From the NCBI GenBank assembly GCA_945900775.1, contig CAMDJP010000032.1, positions 1 through 35,465 on the forward strand: a stretch of 35,465 nt of DNA, in the 5' to 3' direction. The notes under the pieces are model-generated. The model did not search any database and was not told the DNA's origin. It saw nothing but the letters and a program-made list of their open reading frames with translations. This DNA is from Akkermansia muciniphila. GTDB lineage: Bacteria; Verrucomicrobiota; Verrucomicrobiia; Limisphaerales; SIAT01. The stretch's first letter is position 1, and the number at the start of each line of letters is the position of its first letter. This document shows positions 24,051 to 33,538 of the stretch, piece after piece. Made by a program: the position numbers and the translations under genes.

Positions 24051-26948
24051 CTACTTCTTCAGAAACGCAAGCAGGTCTGCCAGTTCTTGTCGCGTCATTG
24101 TGGTCTCCAGCCCCTGCGGCATGAGCGAGAGGGATGATGCCTCCAGCCGTGCAATCAGGCGGCGCGGGATGCTCTCCGTCACCCCGCCGGTGCGCCGCAG
24201 CAGCACCGCCTCGGGCGATTCGCTCACGATGATGCCGGTCAGGCTACGGTTGTCGCGCGTTTCCACGTCATAGCTCGTGAAGCCCGGCAACACTTCGAGG
24301 TCAGGTACGAGGATGTGCAGCAACAATGCCTCGGCCGGTTGATTACGCACGCCCGTGAGATCGGGACCGACCGCCGCACCTTCGCTCCCATGCGTATGGC
24401 AGGCCGCGCAGGTGCGGAGATAGGCCGCCTTGCCCGCCGCCGCGTCGGCCTTCATCGCCAGCACTGGCTTGTGCTCCTCGAAAGCCTTCATCCGATCGCC
24501 TGACTGAACGGCCCCGAACAGCTTCGTTGCCCGCGCAACTACATCCTTGTTCGCCGATTTACCTAACTGCGCCCGCCGCTGCGGCGTGACCGCGAAGAGA
24601 GGCACCGTGCCGGCATCGATTGCATCCAACAACGCCGGCCACGCTGTTGACTGCTCGAACACCGCACTCAACACCGCCTCCCGCACCGGCGGCGAATGAC
24701 CTCGCCAACGTGAGCGTTCCAGCAGTGCGGTGATGCGTTGCACATCACGTAGCTGTGCCAAGGACCGGACAGCGGGGAGCTGTATCTCTGCCGGTTCCTC
24801 AAGTCGAAGTAGGCCGGCGAGCGTGTCGCCGGCTCGTGCCGATGGCGCGTGCGCCAGAAGTTGGATGGCATCCAACCGCGCGGCTATCGGCTGCTGTCGG
24901 TCGCTTGCCTGTTTTACCGCGGCAGCGAAGAGCCGGTCCATCTGTGTGCGAGCCGCGGCCGGCAGCGAATCATACAGGCGAATTCCCTTGGCGTCGGTGT
25001 TCTGGCGGAAACCTTCGCCTAGCCCGGTGAGCAGTGCAATCTGCGCTGGTTCAGAGAGCGCCGCTGTCAAATGGCGTTCAATGACCCGCGCGACTGTATT
25101 CGTTTGCTGACGTGCGGCAATCATCCGGCCCAATTCATGCAGTGCCGGGGAATGTTCCTGAACGTGAAGTCGAGCCGAGGCCGTTTCTAGGAGGGCAACA
25201 GAGTTCGTGCCCACGGCCACGAATACCGCCGCGCGCGTCCAACGGTCGTCACCCGCGCGTGCGAGGATTTCCACGAGCGCGGATAATTGTGCGGTCTCCG
25301 ACGCGTTGGTGAGCATGAGTGCGCACTGGAAACGGACCCTCGGATCGGGATCGCTGGCTCGCGCGATAGCGGCTTGGGCGAGCGCCGGGTTCGCAGGCAA
25401 GAGCGGCTCCGCGAGGCGGAGGGCCGTTTCGCGCACAAGCGAATGCTTGTCGTCGAAGGCGGATACCAGTTGCTTCGCATCAAGCAGGCCGCGTGCGGCT
25501 AGCAGGTGCAATACATGGAGGCGGACCTGTTCATTCACGCCGCTGGATGTGCCTGTCTGCAGCAACTTCATCGGCGGGTTTTGTGATTCGATTAACAGCC
25601 GATGTGCGGTGGTGCGGTCCCAGACGTTGGCTGCGCCGAGCTCTTTTACCAGCTCATCGGGCGCGCTCTTGGAGAAGTTCACCAGCTTCCTACCCGACGA
25701 GGTTTTGGAAGATACGATGCGCCAGATACGGCCCCTGTCCTTGCCGCTTTCGAAGTCGGTCGTGGCGCGCACCGCCTCGGGCAGGTACTGCGGGTGATCA
25801 ATCGTCTTGCGGTACATGTCGCAGACATAGAGAGCGCCATCAGGGCCGTTGGCCGTGAAGACGGGGCGAAACCACGTGTCCCGCGTGGCGAGAAATTCGC
25901 GGCCCGGCGCGGCGACGCGCGCGGTGAAGGTGGCGCCATTGGGCGAGAGGATTTGCCGCTGCACAAGGTTCTGCGCCGGTTCACAGACGAAGGCGTTGCC
26001 GACATGCGCGGGCGCGAGTGCGTCACCGCCGAAGATCGTGATGCCGCAGGCGGAGGTGAACGTGCCCGCATGAGGTGCGGCGAGCAGGCTCGGCATGAAG
26101 CCCGCCGTGGTGGTGTCCGCGCTGAGTGGCCAGACCTTCGCAGTGGCTCCGGGCGCGGCGGCCTCGTGCACGAACTCGGTGAGAGCAAAGTGAGAATTAC
26201 GCGCTGCGTGCCGCGGCTCGAGTACCACGTGCTGAAGAGGATTGCGATTCGAGCAGACGAAGCGTCGGCCAGCGGCGTCAAAGGCCAGTCCGAACTGCGC
26301 CTGTCCGCCGAGCACTTCGAAGGCAAACGTGTCTGGGTGAAAACGCGAATCGTTCTTCGTGAACGGCACGGGCGATCGGTCTGGGTGCAGCGGCGAGGTG
26401 ATCTGCCCACCGACGAGGCCGCTGGTGAGGTAAACCCAGCCGTCCAACCCCAGCATCGGATGACTCACGCGGAGCTGCTCGGTGCTGTTCGTTCCGAAAC
26501 CGGTGAGGACGACCTTCCGTAGGTCAGCACGGCCGTCGCCGTCGGTGTCCTTCAGATAGAAGATATCCGGTGCGCAGGTGACGAACAGGCCGCCGCGCCA
26601 CGGCAGCACACCACTCGGAAATGTGAAGCCGGCAGCGAAGACGGTGCGTTTCTCGAAACGGCCGTCGTTATCTGCATCCTCCAACAACGCGATGACACCA
26701 TGCGTGGGCGGGGGCGTCTTGCCGAAGTGCGGATAGCCGCGGCTCTCGGCCACGAAGAGTCGACCGCGCTCGTCGAACGCGATCGCAACGGGCGAGGCGG
26801 TTTCCGGCTCAGCCGCAACCAATTCGACGCGCAGTCCTTCCTCAATCTGGAATGACTTGCGCGCTTGCTCAGGCGTGAGAGGGCTGTCTGCCGCAGCGAG
26901 ATTGAATGCCGCGGCAGACGCGAACCAAAGCGCGGCGGGAAACTTCAT
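24051..26948 (-). CDS. PVC-type exported propeller/HEAT/haem-binding dehydrogenase-like protein
   Basis: A 965-residue exported protein. A signal peptide (about 1-21, ending AAAD) is followed by a PVC-type membrane-bound dehydrogenase propeller (about 25-400; FDERGRLFVAESRGYPHFGK, then VTCAPDIFYLKDTDGDGRAD and DGALYVCDMYRKTIDHP). HEAT-like helical repeats occupy about 420-820. A c-type haem domain closes it, with CAACH at 847-851 and a likely Met ligand at 943 (SLMPQGLE). This is the standard PVC architecture; natural substrates are unknown, but oxidation of sugars or alcohols linked to cytochromes is the usual guess. The gene begins 17 bases after the sodC stop, so they probably form an operon with sodC first. 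Confidence 0.9.
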   Translation of the reverse strand: MKFPAALWFASAAAFNLAAADSPLTPEQARKSFQIEEGLRVELVAAEPETASPVAIAFDERGRLFVAESRGYPHFGKTPPPTHGVIALLEDADNDGRFEKRTVFAAGFTFPSGVLPWRGGLFVTCAPDIFYLKDTDGDGRADLRKVVLTGFGTNSTEQLRVSHPMLGLDGWVYLTSGLVGGQITSPLHPDRSPVPFTKNDSRFHPDTFAFEVLGGQAQFGLAFDAAGRRFVCSNRNPLQHVVLEPRHAARNSHFALTEFVHEAAAPGATAKVWPLSADTTTAGFMPSLLAAPHAGTFTSACGITIFGGDALAPAHVGNAFVCEPAQNLVQRQILSPNGATFTARVAAPGREFLATRDTWFRPVFTANGPDGALYVCDMYRKTIDHPQYLPEAVRATTDFESGKDRGRIWRIVSSKTSSGRKLVNFSKSAPDELVKELGAANVWDRTTAHRLLIESQNPPMKLLQTGTSSGVNEQVRLHVLHLLAARGLLDAKQLVSAFDDKHSLVRETALRLAEPLLPANPALAQAAIARASDPDPRVRFQCALMLTNASETAQLSALVEILARAGDDRWTRAAVFVAVGTNSVALLETASARLHVQEHSPALHELGRMIAARQQTNTVARVIERHLTAALSEPAQIALLTGLGEGFRQNTDAKGIRLYDSLPAAARTQMDRLFAAAVKQASDRQQPIAARLDAIQLLAHAPSARAGDTLAGLLRLEEPAEIQLPAVRSLAQLRDVQRITALLERSRWRGHSPPVREAVLSAVFEQSTAWPALLDAIDAGTVPLFAVTPQRRAQLGKSANKDVVARATKLFGAVQSGDRMKAFEEHKPVLAMKADAAAGKAAYLRTCAACHTHGSEGAAVGPDLTGVRNQPAEALLLHILVPDLEVLPGFTSYDVETRDNRSLTGIIVSESPEAVLLRRTGGVTESIPRRLIARLEASSLSLMPQGLETTMTRQELADLLAFLKK

Positions 26949-26965
26949 CGAGCGGCTTCGGACGA

Positions 26966-27553
26966 TTACTTCTTGGTGGGCGCAGGCGCGGAGACGACCT
27001 GCGCGATGCCAATCACGCCGCAGGCGATTCGCGGGCCGGCGTTGCCGACTGGTTGACCACCGTCGTCGGGCTTGGCGTGCACGATCACGCCGCGACCAAT
27101 GACAGGATTCTTCAGGCCAGCCAGCGTGATGTTGTCTACGACCATCTCGTACTTGGCCTTGCCGTTCGCGTCGGCCTGCAGATTGCCGAGATCACCCGCG
27201 TGGCGCTTGCCACCGTTCGGCAGGCCGTGATCATGCTTCTCCGGATTGTAATGGCCACCAGCGCTCGCGCCATCGGCGGACGTGGCGTCGCCGAACTCGT
27301 GGATGTGGATGGCGTGTTTCTGATTCGGCGTGAGGCCTTCAATCTCGGCTACGATCTTGATTTTCTGGCCCTCTTGGATGAAGCGCACGGTGCCTTTGCA
27401 CTTGTTGCCGGCGGTCGGTTGCATCACGGCAACGAGCTGCTTCACACCGGTCCACGCGTTGGCATGGCCGTGAGTGTCGCCGTGTGGAGCGGCTGCACGA
27501 AGCTGAGTGGCGAGGGTGAATGCGGCGATGGCGATGAGCGGGATTAGTTTCAT
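26966..27553 (-). CDS. sodC: Cu/Zn superoxide dismutase, exported
   Basis: It converts superoxide to oxygen and hydrogen peroxide in the periplasm. The 195-residue protein has a signal peptide (about 1-20) and all metal ligands by family alignment. Cu ligands are His83 and His85 (HIHEFGD), His101 and His159 (VHAKPDD). Zn ligands are His101, His109, His118 and Asp121 (HAGDLGN). The disulfide pair Cys52 and Cys178 and the active-site Arg175 are present. The His-rich N-terminal segment HGDTHGH (24-30) resembles copper-acquisition segments seen in some bacterial SodC. It lies between two PVC propeller genes on the same strand, which may generate reactive oxygen species; that link is inferred. Confidence 0.95.
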   Translation of the reverse strand: MKLIPLIAIAAFTLATQLRAAAPHGDTHGHANAWTGVKQLVAVMQPTAGNKCKGTVRFIQEGQKIKIVAEIEGLTPNQKHAIHIHEFGDATSADGASAGGHYNPEKHDHGLPNGGKRHAGDLGNLQADANGKAKYEMVVDNITLAGLKNPVIGRGVIVHAKPDDGGQPVGNAGPRIACGVIGIAQVVSAPAPTKK

Positions 27554-27650
27554 AGGGTTTTAGTTCTGCGGAAAAACGACGCATAAAGACAGCATTTAAT
27601 TCGAAGCCTCATGGGCCGGCAACCCTCTCCTCTGGCAATGGGGCGGCCAC

Positions 27651-29525
27651 TCATAGGGCGGTCAGTCGGCGCGTGATTAATTTGCGCACTTCAGGCAACT
27701 GGCTCTTGGCGATGAGTTGCGCGGCACGCGCCTTGTCCACCGCGACGGCTGGTTCGAGGCCGTACCAAATCATCAGCGACAGATTCGTATCTGCGGCGTC
27801 TTCCGCGTGCGCAAGGAGAGGTTCGGCGACGGCCCAGCGGTCTGGCACAGGAAGTTTCTGTAGTGCCGAAGCGAGGGCGAGTCGGACGAACGCGGACTTC
27901 TCGTCGCGCGCTAACGCGCCGAACTTCGCCAGCACGGCAGGTGTAACGGCCTTGTCATCAGCGAGGAACTGGATAGTCCACCAGCGGACGTGCTCGCTCG
28001 GATGGGCGAGAAGTTTCTCGAGCGCGCTGGCATCGAGCGCGCCGGTGACACGCATCGACCAGAGTGCGCGAAGTTTGTGCGGCTCGCTCGGCGCCTGTTC
28101 GAAGAACTTCTGCAGCGCCAGGCGCGTTGTGGCGGCGAGTTTGCCGGCGACGGCGCGTTCCTGAAGCAGCCGCTGGGCGTGGCGTGGGAACCATTCGTTG
28201 CGGTGCGTTAGAAGTTTTACCAGATCCGCGTCGCTGAGCTTGGCGAGATTAAGCGCGCCGGCGAACTTCGGCATGCCGTGGGTGATTTTGTAGATGCGGC
28301 CGGTTTCGCGGTGGACACCGTCGGCGTCGTTCTCATGGCATTCGCCGATATCCGACCAGTCGGCGATGTACACGCCGCCGTCCGGGCCGTAGTCGAGCTC
28401 GACCGCGCGGAACCAGACGTCCGTCGTCTTCGCGAAGTCCGGACCATGCTTGGCGACATAGCCACTGCGGTGGCGCTCGAGTCTATCGCTGTTGATGCGC
28501 AGGCCGTGCAGATTGATTGTGAAGAGCAGGTCGCGGTATTTCTCCGGCCAGTTATCGCCCTGATAAATCATCAGGCCTGAGTGCGCGTGGCCGCCGCCGG
28601 CTTGGTCGGTGCTGGGGCTGACGCCCTTCTTCACGTCGCCCCATTTCTCCCCGGTATCCCAGTGGAAATGGTCGGCGGTCTGCTCCATGAGCTGATAGGT
28701 GTTCGTCTTGAAATGCTCGCCGTACATCCGGCGGTAATACGCGCCCGGCACGATGTGCCAGAGGTGACCGATGACGGTGTTGATGAGGAAGAGTTGGCCG
28801 TGGGCGTCCCAATCATGGCCCCACGGGTTCGTCGTGCCGTGAGCGACGACCTCGAAAGCCTGGCTCGTCGGATGGTAGCGCCAGACGCTGCAATTGAGCT
28901 TCGTGCGCTGGTCGACCGGCGTGCCAGGCTTACCGACAACCGAGGTCGCCTGAATGCCATGCCGTCCGTAGAGCCAGCCGTCCGGTCCCCACTTGAGGCC
29001 GTTGACGATGTTGTGTCGAATCTTGCCTCCATCCCAACCATCGAGAATCACCTGCGGCGGGCTGTCGGGGATGTCGTCGCCGTTGGCGTCGGGGATGAAG
29101 AGTAAATCCGGCGCGGCGAGCGCCCAGACGCCGCCGAAGCCGACTACGACGCTCGTAAGCTTCTGCGCCTTGTCCCAGAAAACTTTCCGCTTATCGAAGC
29201 GCCCGTCGCCGTCTGTGTCCTCGAGAATCACGATGCGGTCGTACTGATTCATGTTGAAATTAATCTTGTTGTCGTCGTAGGTGTGGCACTCAGCAACCCA
29301 GAGTCGGCCACGGTCGTCGAACGTGATGCCAATCGGCTGGGCGACGTCCGGCTCGCCAGCGAAGAGCGTGGCGCGGAAGCCGTCCGGAAGCTGGAGGAGC
29401 TTGGCTGCATCAGCGGGTGCGAGCGGTTTTGCGGGAGCCTTCTTCGGCGGCTCGGCGGCAAGAACCGCCAGAAGCAGCATCATTGCGGCTGCGAGAGCGG
29501 CGGAACGGAGAACGGTTGTCTTCAT
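27651..29525 (-). CDS. PVC-type exported propeller/HEAT protein without a haem domain
   Basis: A 624-residue exported protein of the PVC membrane-bound dehydrogenase type. The signal peptide covers about 1-24. The propeller follows, with IGITFDDRGRLWVAECHTYD, DGRFDKRKVFWDKAQKL, WGPDGWLYGRHGIQATS and GGVYIADWSDIGECHEND as repeated blades. The C-terminal 190 residues are HEAT-like (EHVRWWTIQFLADD). It ends there: no CxxCH is found, whereas the 965-residue relative continues into a c-type haem domain. It may be a naturally short form, because no continuation is readable in the 97 bases before sodC. It precedes sodC on the same strand. Confidence 0.86.
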   Translation of the reverse strand: MKTTVLRSAALAAAMMLLLAVLAAEPPKKAPAKPLAPADAAKLLQLPDGFRATLFAGEPDVAQPIGITFDDRGRLWVAECHTYDDNKINFNMNQYDRIVILEDTDGDGRFDKRKVFWDKAQKLTSVVVGFGGVWALAAPDLLFIPDANGDDIPDSPPQVILDGWDGGKIRHNIVNGLKWGPDGWLYGRHGIQATSVVGKPGTPVDQRTKLNCSVWRYHPTSQAFEVVAHGTTNPWGHDWDAHGQLFLINTVIGHLWHIVPGAYYRRMYGEHFKTNTYQLMEQTADHFHWDTGEKWGDVKKGVSPSTDQAGGGHAHSGLMIYQGDNWPEKYRDLLFTINLHGLRINSDRLERHRSGYVAKHGPDFAKTTDVWFRAVELDYGPDGGVYIADWSDIGECHENDADGVHRETGRIYKITHGMPKFAGALNLAKLSDADLVKLLTHRNEWFPRHAQRLLQERAVAGKLAATTRLALQKFFEQAPSEPHKLRALWSMRVTGALDASALEKLLAHPSEHVRWWTIQFLADDKAVTPAVLAKFGALARDEKSAFVRLALASALQKLPVPDRWAVAEPLLAHAEDAADTNLSLMIWYGLEPAVAVDKARAAQLIAKSQLPEVRKLITRRLTAL

Positions 29526-29644
29526 GCAGTGGCAGAACTTTTACCCACGACCCTCAGGCAAGGCAAGCCGCTGTGCTTGCCCGCATCCGGATTTTTGTGG
29601 GCAATCACGGCAACACCACCGAGCACGACCGACGCGACATCGGG

Positions 29645-29672
29645 CTGATAGCTTCTACTGTGACACTGTAAA
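29645..29672 (-). promoter_or_regulatory. candidate promoter for the 27651-29525 gene
   Basis: On the minus strand TTTACA (29667-29672), 16 bases, then TATCAG (29645-29650), about 115 bases before the ATG at 29525. The -35 matches five of six consensus positions. Confidence 0.3.
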
Positions 29673-29694
29673 GTAATCATGTTAGGTGAGGATA

Positions 29695-29973
29695 ATCGGA
29701 TAGGCGGGCCTTCGGGGAAGGTCGGGGTGGTGCGGTCTTTTTCGACAACGAGCTCGAAATGGTTCGCCTCAATGTCAAAGATTCTGCCCTCCTTCCCCGC
29801 CGTGAGCTGCTTATGCTCCGTCTTGCCGTCAGCTTTCTTTCCGGAGCCGGGGTTGTGACGGTCGCCGAGGCTGGGGTTGCGGCTGGCGTGTTCATCCTTC
29901 TTACAGGCGGTGGGGGTGAGAGCCGCGCCAAAGGCGACCACGAGGGGGAGTAGTTTATGGTCGTGTTTTCTTA
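29695..29973 (-). pseudogene. 5' remnant of an RND efflux periplasmic adaptor (CusB/CzcB-like) gene
   Basis: Directly after the czcA stop, one minus-strand frame reads as a lipoprotein N-terminus: KLLPLVVAFGAALTPTAC (lipobox Cys), a His/Lys/Asp-rich linker, then GRIFDIEANHFELVVEKDR. This last stretch resembles the first beta strands of metal-efflux adaptors, where a conserved GGR-x-EPH-x-E-x-FV type pattern occurs. No ATG, GTG or TTG opens the frame at the expected place (a CTA codon stands there), and the similarity stops after about 90 codons, while adaptors are usually 350-450 residues. No continuation is readable before the next gene at 29525. I read it as a truncated, probably silent gene. 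It could also be an unrelated short lipoprotein. Confidence 0.5.
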
Positions 29974-32900
29974 GTGGCTGGTTTCCGTCGGCTTGCTTTT
30001 TGCGAGAGCGTTGGTTGGTCCTGATGAGGTCTCGCCGCGAGCGGCGGTGGACCCAAAGCGTTTCTCCATCCACTCGTAAAGCACTGGAAGCAGAAGCAAG
30101 GTGAGGAAGGTCGAAGAAATGATGCCGCCGATGACAACGGTGGCGAGGGGTCGCTGCACCTCGGCACCCGCGCCGGTAGCGATTGCCATGGGCACGAAGC
30201 CAAGTGAGGCAACGAGGGCTGTCATGAGCACGGGGCGTAAGCGGGTCAGCGAACCTTCCACGACAGCGGTTCGAAGATCCTTGCCCTGCTCGCGTGACTG
30301 GTTGAAGTAGGCAATCATCACCAACCCGTTGAGGACGGCCACGCCGCTTAGAGCGATGAACCCCACCGCTGCTGTGATGCTGAAGGGCATCTCCCGAAGC
30401 CATAGCGCTGCTACTCCGCCCATCGCCGCGAGCGGAATACCGGAATAGACGAGCAACGCCTGCCGCAGCGAACCGAATGCCATGAAGATGAGGACAAAGA
30501 TGAGTGCCAGCGCTGAGGGCACCACCACCGCCAGCCGCGTGCGTGCTTGCTGAAGATTCTCGAATTGTCCGCCGAATTGAATGAGGTATCCGTCCGGCAG
30601 TTTGACCTGTTCCCGGATGGTTTGCTCAGCGGCACGGACATAGCCTTCGATATCGCGGGTCTTAAGGTTGACCATGAGTGCAGCGCGGCGCTGACCGTCG
30701 TCGCGCTGGATGGGTTCCACAGTCTTGTTTGTGGTGAAATCCGCCACTTTGCCGAGCGGCAGTATGCCCGAGGCGCCGACACGCAGGGGAATCCGTTTCA
30801 TCTGCTCCTCATTGGCCCGCAACTCCTCCGGCAGCCTCACCACAATATCGAAGCGACGATTGCCCTCGATGAGTTGACCGACGACCTGACCCGCGAGCGC
30901 GGTATGGACAGCCTTGTTAACCTCGCCAGCCTGCACGCTGTAGTCGCGCAACACTTCGCGGCGAATGTTCATCTGCAACTGCGGTGTGCGCCCCTCGGTC
31001 TCATATTCGACCTCGGCGACGCCGTCTGTATTTTCGAGAATAATCTTAATTTGCTCGGCGAGGGGTTCGAGCACGTCGTAGTCATTGCCAAAGATTTTCA
31101 CCGCTAGCTCGGCCTTGGTGCCTTCGAGCATTTCGTTGAAGCGCATCTCGATGGGCTGAGCGGAGAGGACGTCGTAGCTGGGGTTGATTTTCTTGAGCTC
31201 CTTTTCAATCTGTTCGTTCAGTTCCGCCTTCGTCCGCGGACGGCCCACCGTGCGCGGCCATTCGGCGATGGGCTTGTAAAAGATGTAAACGTCGCTCTCG
31301 TTCGGTGGCATGGGGTCGGAGGCGATGGCACTCGTGCCGATGCGCGTGAAGATGCGGGTAATCTCTGGGAACTCCGCGCGGAGCTTCGTTGTCACCTCGA
31401 TGTCGGACCGCAGCGATTCCTCCATGCTCATGCCCACGGGTTTGTAGAGCATGGAGGTGATGGAGCCTTCGTCGAGCTTGGGTACGAACTCGGTGCCGAG
31501 GCGGGTGAAGAGCCAGAGCGAACCCGCGAATAGGATCGCGACGGCAACGATGATGAGAGGGCGGCCTTTGAACGCCCTGTGCAGCATCGGCTCGTAGAGG
31601 CGCTTGGCGAAGCGTATGAGACGATTGTCGCCCTCGTGGATGTTCCCCCGTAACACGAGGGAGCACAGCGAAGGCATGAGCGTCACCGCCAATACCAGCG
31701 AACCGCCCAGCGCGAGCATCACGGTGAGCGCCATTGGGTAGAACATTTTCCCCTCGATACCCGTGAGCGCGAGGATTGGGACAAAGACGACGGTGATGAT
31801 GAGCACGCCGAAGAACATCGGGCTGGCCACCTGCTGGCTCGCGGCAAGGACGGTGTGGGCGCGTTCCTCGACGGTGAGGGCGCGACCAAGCTTCTGCTGC
31901 CTTTGTCCGAGTTGGCGGACGATGTTTTCCACGATGACGACCGCGCCATCGATGATGAGGCCGAAATCAATCGCGCCGAGGCTCATCAGGTTGCCGGAGA
32001 TGCCGAAGTGTCTCATGCCGGTGAGCGCAAAAAGTAATGAGAGCGGGATGGCGGCGGAAACGATGAGCGCCGCGCGCCAGTTGCCAAGCAGGAGAAGGAG
32101 CACTACAACCACCAGCACCGCCCCCTCGAAGAGGTTCTTCTCCACCGTCCACAGGGTGCGGGCGATCAGCTCTGAGCGGTCGTACTGAATCTGGATCTCG
32201 ATGCCAGCCGGAAGCTTGGTCTGGATTTCCGCGATGCGCTTCTTGACGCGCTCGACCACTTCACGGCTGTTCTCGCCCGCCAACATCATCGTGGTGCCGA
32301 TGACTGTCTCCTTACCGTCGAGCGTGGCCGCGCCGGTGCGGAACTTCGTGCCGAGCTTCACCTCCGCCACATCCTTGACGAGCAGTGGCTTGACCCCGGC
32401 GCCGAACTTGATTGGAAGGTTCGCAATATCCTCCACCGACCGCACGCGACTCACGGCTCGGATGGTGAGTTGCTCGCCGCCCCGGGTGATAATACCACCG
32501 CCGGAGTTCTCCACGTTCTGCGCAATGAGGTCGGCGAGTTCGCTGAAGGTGAGATTCACCTCCGTGAGCCTGTCGGGCTTTGGCTGGATGACGAACTGCT
32601 TCTCATACCCGCCAGTCTCGTTGATTTCCGCGATACCCGGTACGGTGCGCAGCAGCGGCTTGATGGTGTATTGCTGGATTTCGCTCAGCGCGAGGAGTTG
32701 CTCCAGCTCCGTCGCGGGCTTGTTCGTGGCGTCGGCGCGGTAGCTGACACTGTAGTAGAGAATTTCCCCGAGACCGGTCGAGATGGGCGCGAGCTTGGGT
32801 AGCACCCCGGCTGGCAACCGTTCCAGCACGCCCTGCAACCGCTCGGCTACGAGCTGGCGAGAACGGTAAATATCGGTGCCGTCCTTGAACTGGAGGGTGA

Positions 32901-33177
32901 CTTGCGAGAGGCCGAACTTGGTGATGGAGCGCATCTCCTCGACACCGGGGAGCCCGGCCATTTCCAGCTCGATGGGCTGGGTAACGAGCTTTTCCGACTC
33001 CTCGGCGGCGAGCGCGGGGACCTCGGTATTAATTTGAACTTGGATGCCCGTGATGTCCGGCACGGCATCAATGGGCAGGTGAAGGGCGGACCAAAGCCCC
33101 ACGCCGAGCAGCGCGACGGCGCCGAGGAAGACGACAGCGCGCTGGCGAATCGAAAATTCAAGGATGCCGGAAAGCAT
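29971..33177 (-). CDS. heavy-metal efflux RND transporter, CzcA/CusA family
   Basis: This is the inner-membrane, proton-driven pump of a tripartite metal exporter. The 1068-residue length is typical, with two repeats of one transmembrane helix, a large periplasmic loop and a six-helix bundle. The fourth-helix motif DFGLIIDGAVVIVEN contains Asp404, Asp410 and Glu417, the same spacing as CzcA Asp402, Asp408 and Glu415. PIDAVPDITGIQVQI near residue 35 and ASDPMPPNESDVYI in the second half fit the HME subfamily, closer to the divalent-cation (Co/Zn/Cd) type than to the Cu/Ag type, though this is a motif-level judgement. It follows the damaged small membrane gene by nine bases and precedes the adaptor remnant. 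It appears intact. Confidence 0.94.
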   Translation of the reverse strand: MLSGILEFSIRQRAVVFLGAVALLGVGLWSALHLPIDAVPDITGIQVQINTEVPALAAEESEKLVTQPIELEMAGLPGVEEMRSITKFGLSQVTLQFKDGTDIYRSRQLVAERLQGVLERLPAGVLPKLAPISTGLGEILYYSVSYRADATNKPATELEQLLALSEIQQYTIKPLLRTVPGIAEINETGGYEKQFVIQPKPDRLTEVNLTFSELADLIAQNVENSGGGIITRGGEQLTIRAVSRVRSVEDIANLPIKFGAGVKPLLVKDVAEVKLGTKFRTGAATLDGKETVIGTTMMLAGENSREVVERVKKRIAEIQTKLPAGIEIQIQYDRSELIARTLWTVEKNLFEGAVLVVVVLLLLLGNWRAALIVSAAIPLSLLFALTGMRHFGISGNLMSLGAIDFGLIIDGAVVIVENIVRQLGQRQQKLGRALTVEERAHTVLAASQQVASPMFFGVLIITVVFVPILALTGIEGKMFYPMALTVMLALGGSLVLAVTLMPSLCSLVLRGNIHEGDNRLIRFAKRLYEPMLHRAFKGRPLIIVAVAILFAGSLWLFTRLGTEFVPKLDEGSITSMLYKPVGMSMEESLRSDIEVTTKLRAEFPEITRIFTRIGTSAIASDPMPPNESDVYIFYKPIAEWPRTVGRPRTKAELNEQIEKELKKINPSYDVLSAQPIEMRFNEMLEGTKAELAVKIFGNDYDVLEPLAEQIKIILENTDGVAEVEYETEGRTPQLQMNIRREVLRDYSVQAGEVNKAVHTALAGQVVGQLIEGNRRFDIVVRLPEELRANEEQMKRIPLRVGASGILPLGKVADFTTNKTVEPIQRDDGQRRAALMVNLKTRDIEGYVRAAEQTIREQVKLPDGYLIQFGGQFENLQQARTRLAVVVPSALALIFVLIFMAFGSLRQALLVYSGIPLAAMGGVAALWLREMPFSITAAVGFIALSGVAVLNGLVMIAYFNQSREQGKDLRTAVVEGSLTRLRPVLMTALVASLGFVPMAIATGAGAEVQRPLATVVIGGIISSTFLTLLLLPVLYEWMEKRFGSTAARGETSSGPTNALAKSKPTETSH

Positions 33178-33186
33178 AACGCGGTG

Positions 33187-33538
33187 TCAGAGCTTGATGC
33201 AGATTTTACCGAGCGCGAACACCATGCCCCCATAACATACCAGCATGATTCCCACCGAGACGCCGAGCGTCGGATAGAAAACCACGGCTCGTTTCAGCAG
33301 TGTGGGCAGTATGAGGAATACGCGCAGCGACGCCAGTACGACGCAGAAGATGCTCGCCGAGAGGGCAGCTCGCCTTGCCCACGTCCCGCGTGTGATGCCA
33401 GAGCCAGACGAAGATCAACAGGGATGTGAGCGATAATGACACGAGGAGATCGCCGGCGAACGAGCTCTGCTTCGGGATTTCAGAGACGGCCACCAGTACG
33501 GCAGCCGAGAGCCCAAGCTTGATAATTATGGAGGTCAT
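33187..33538 (-). pseudogene. frameshifted small membrane protein (DUF3147-like)
   Basis: The first half, from the ATG at 33538, encodes two membrane segments (MTSIIIKLGLSAAVLVAVSE and GDLLVSLSLTSLLIFVWLW). Near 33361-33375 the reading frame must move by +1; the adjacent frame then gives SIFCVVLASLRVFLILP, FYPTLGVSVGIMLVCYGGMV and ends at a TGA at 33187. Joined, the parts make a four-helix protein of about 116 residues whose pattern I recall from the DUF3147 family. One extra base explains the break; otherwise the unshifted frame runs into low-complexity sequence ending at 33206. Its start overlaps the czcC stop by four bases (ATGA) and its end is nine bases before czcA. A real mutation, a sequencing error and programmed shifting are all possible. 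Confidence 0.65.

Noticed and set aside
29562-29581. GGCAAGC/GCTTGCC hairpin before the PVC propeller gene
   Set aside because: No T-run in either direction and no conserved context; probably chance.
29522-30403. Single 293-codon minus-strand gene across the czcA end
   Set aside because: Its first half is an off-frame reading of czcA; only the part after 29973 has lipoprotein/adaptor character, so it is reported as a remnant.
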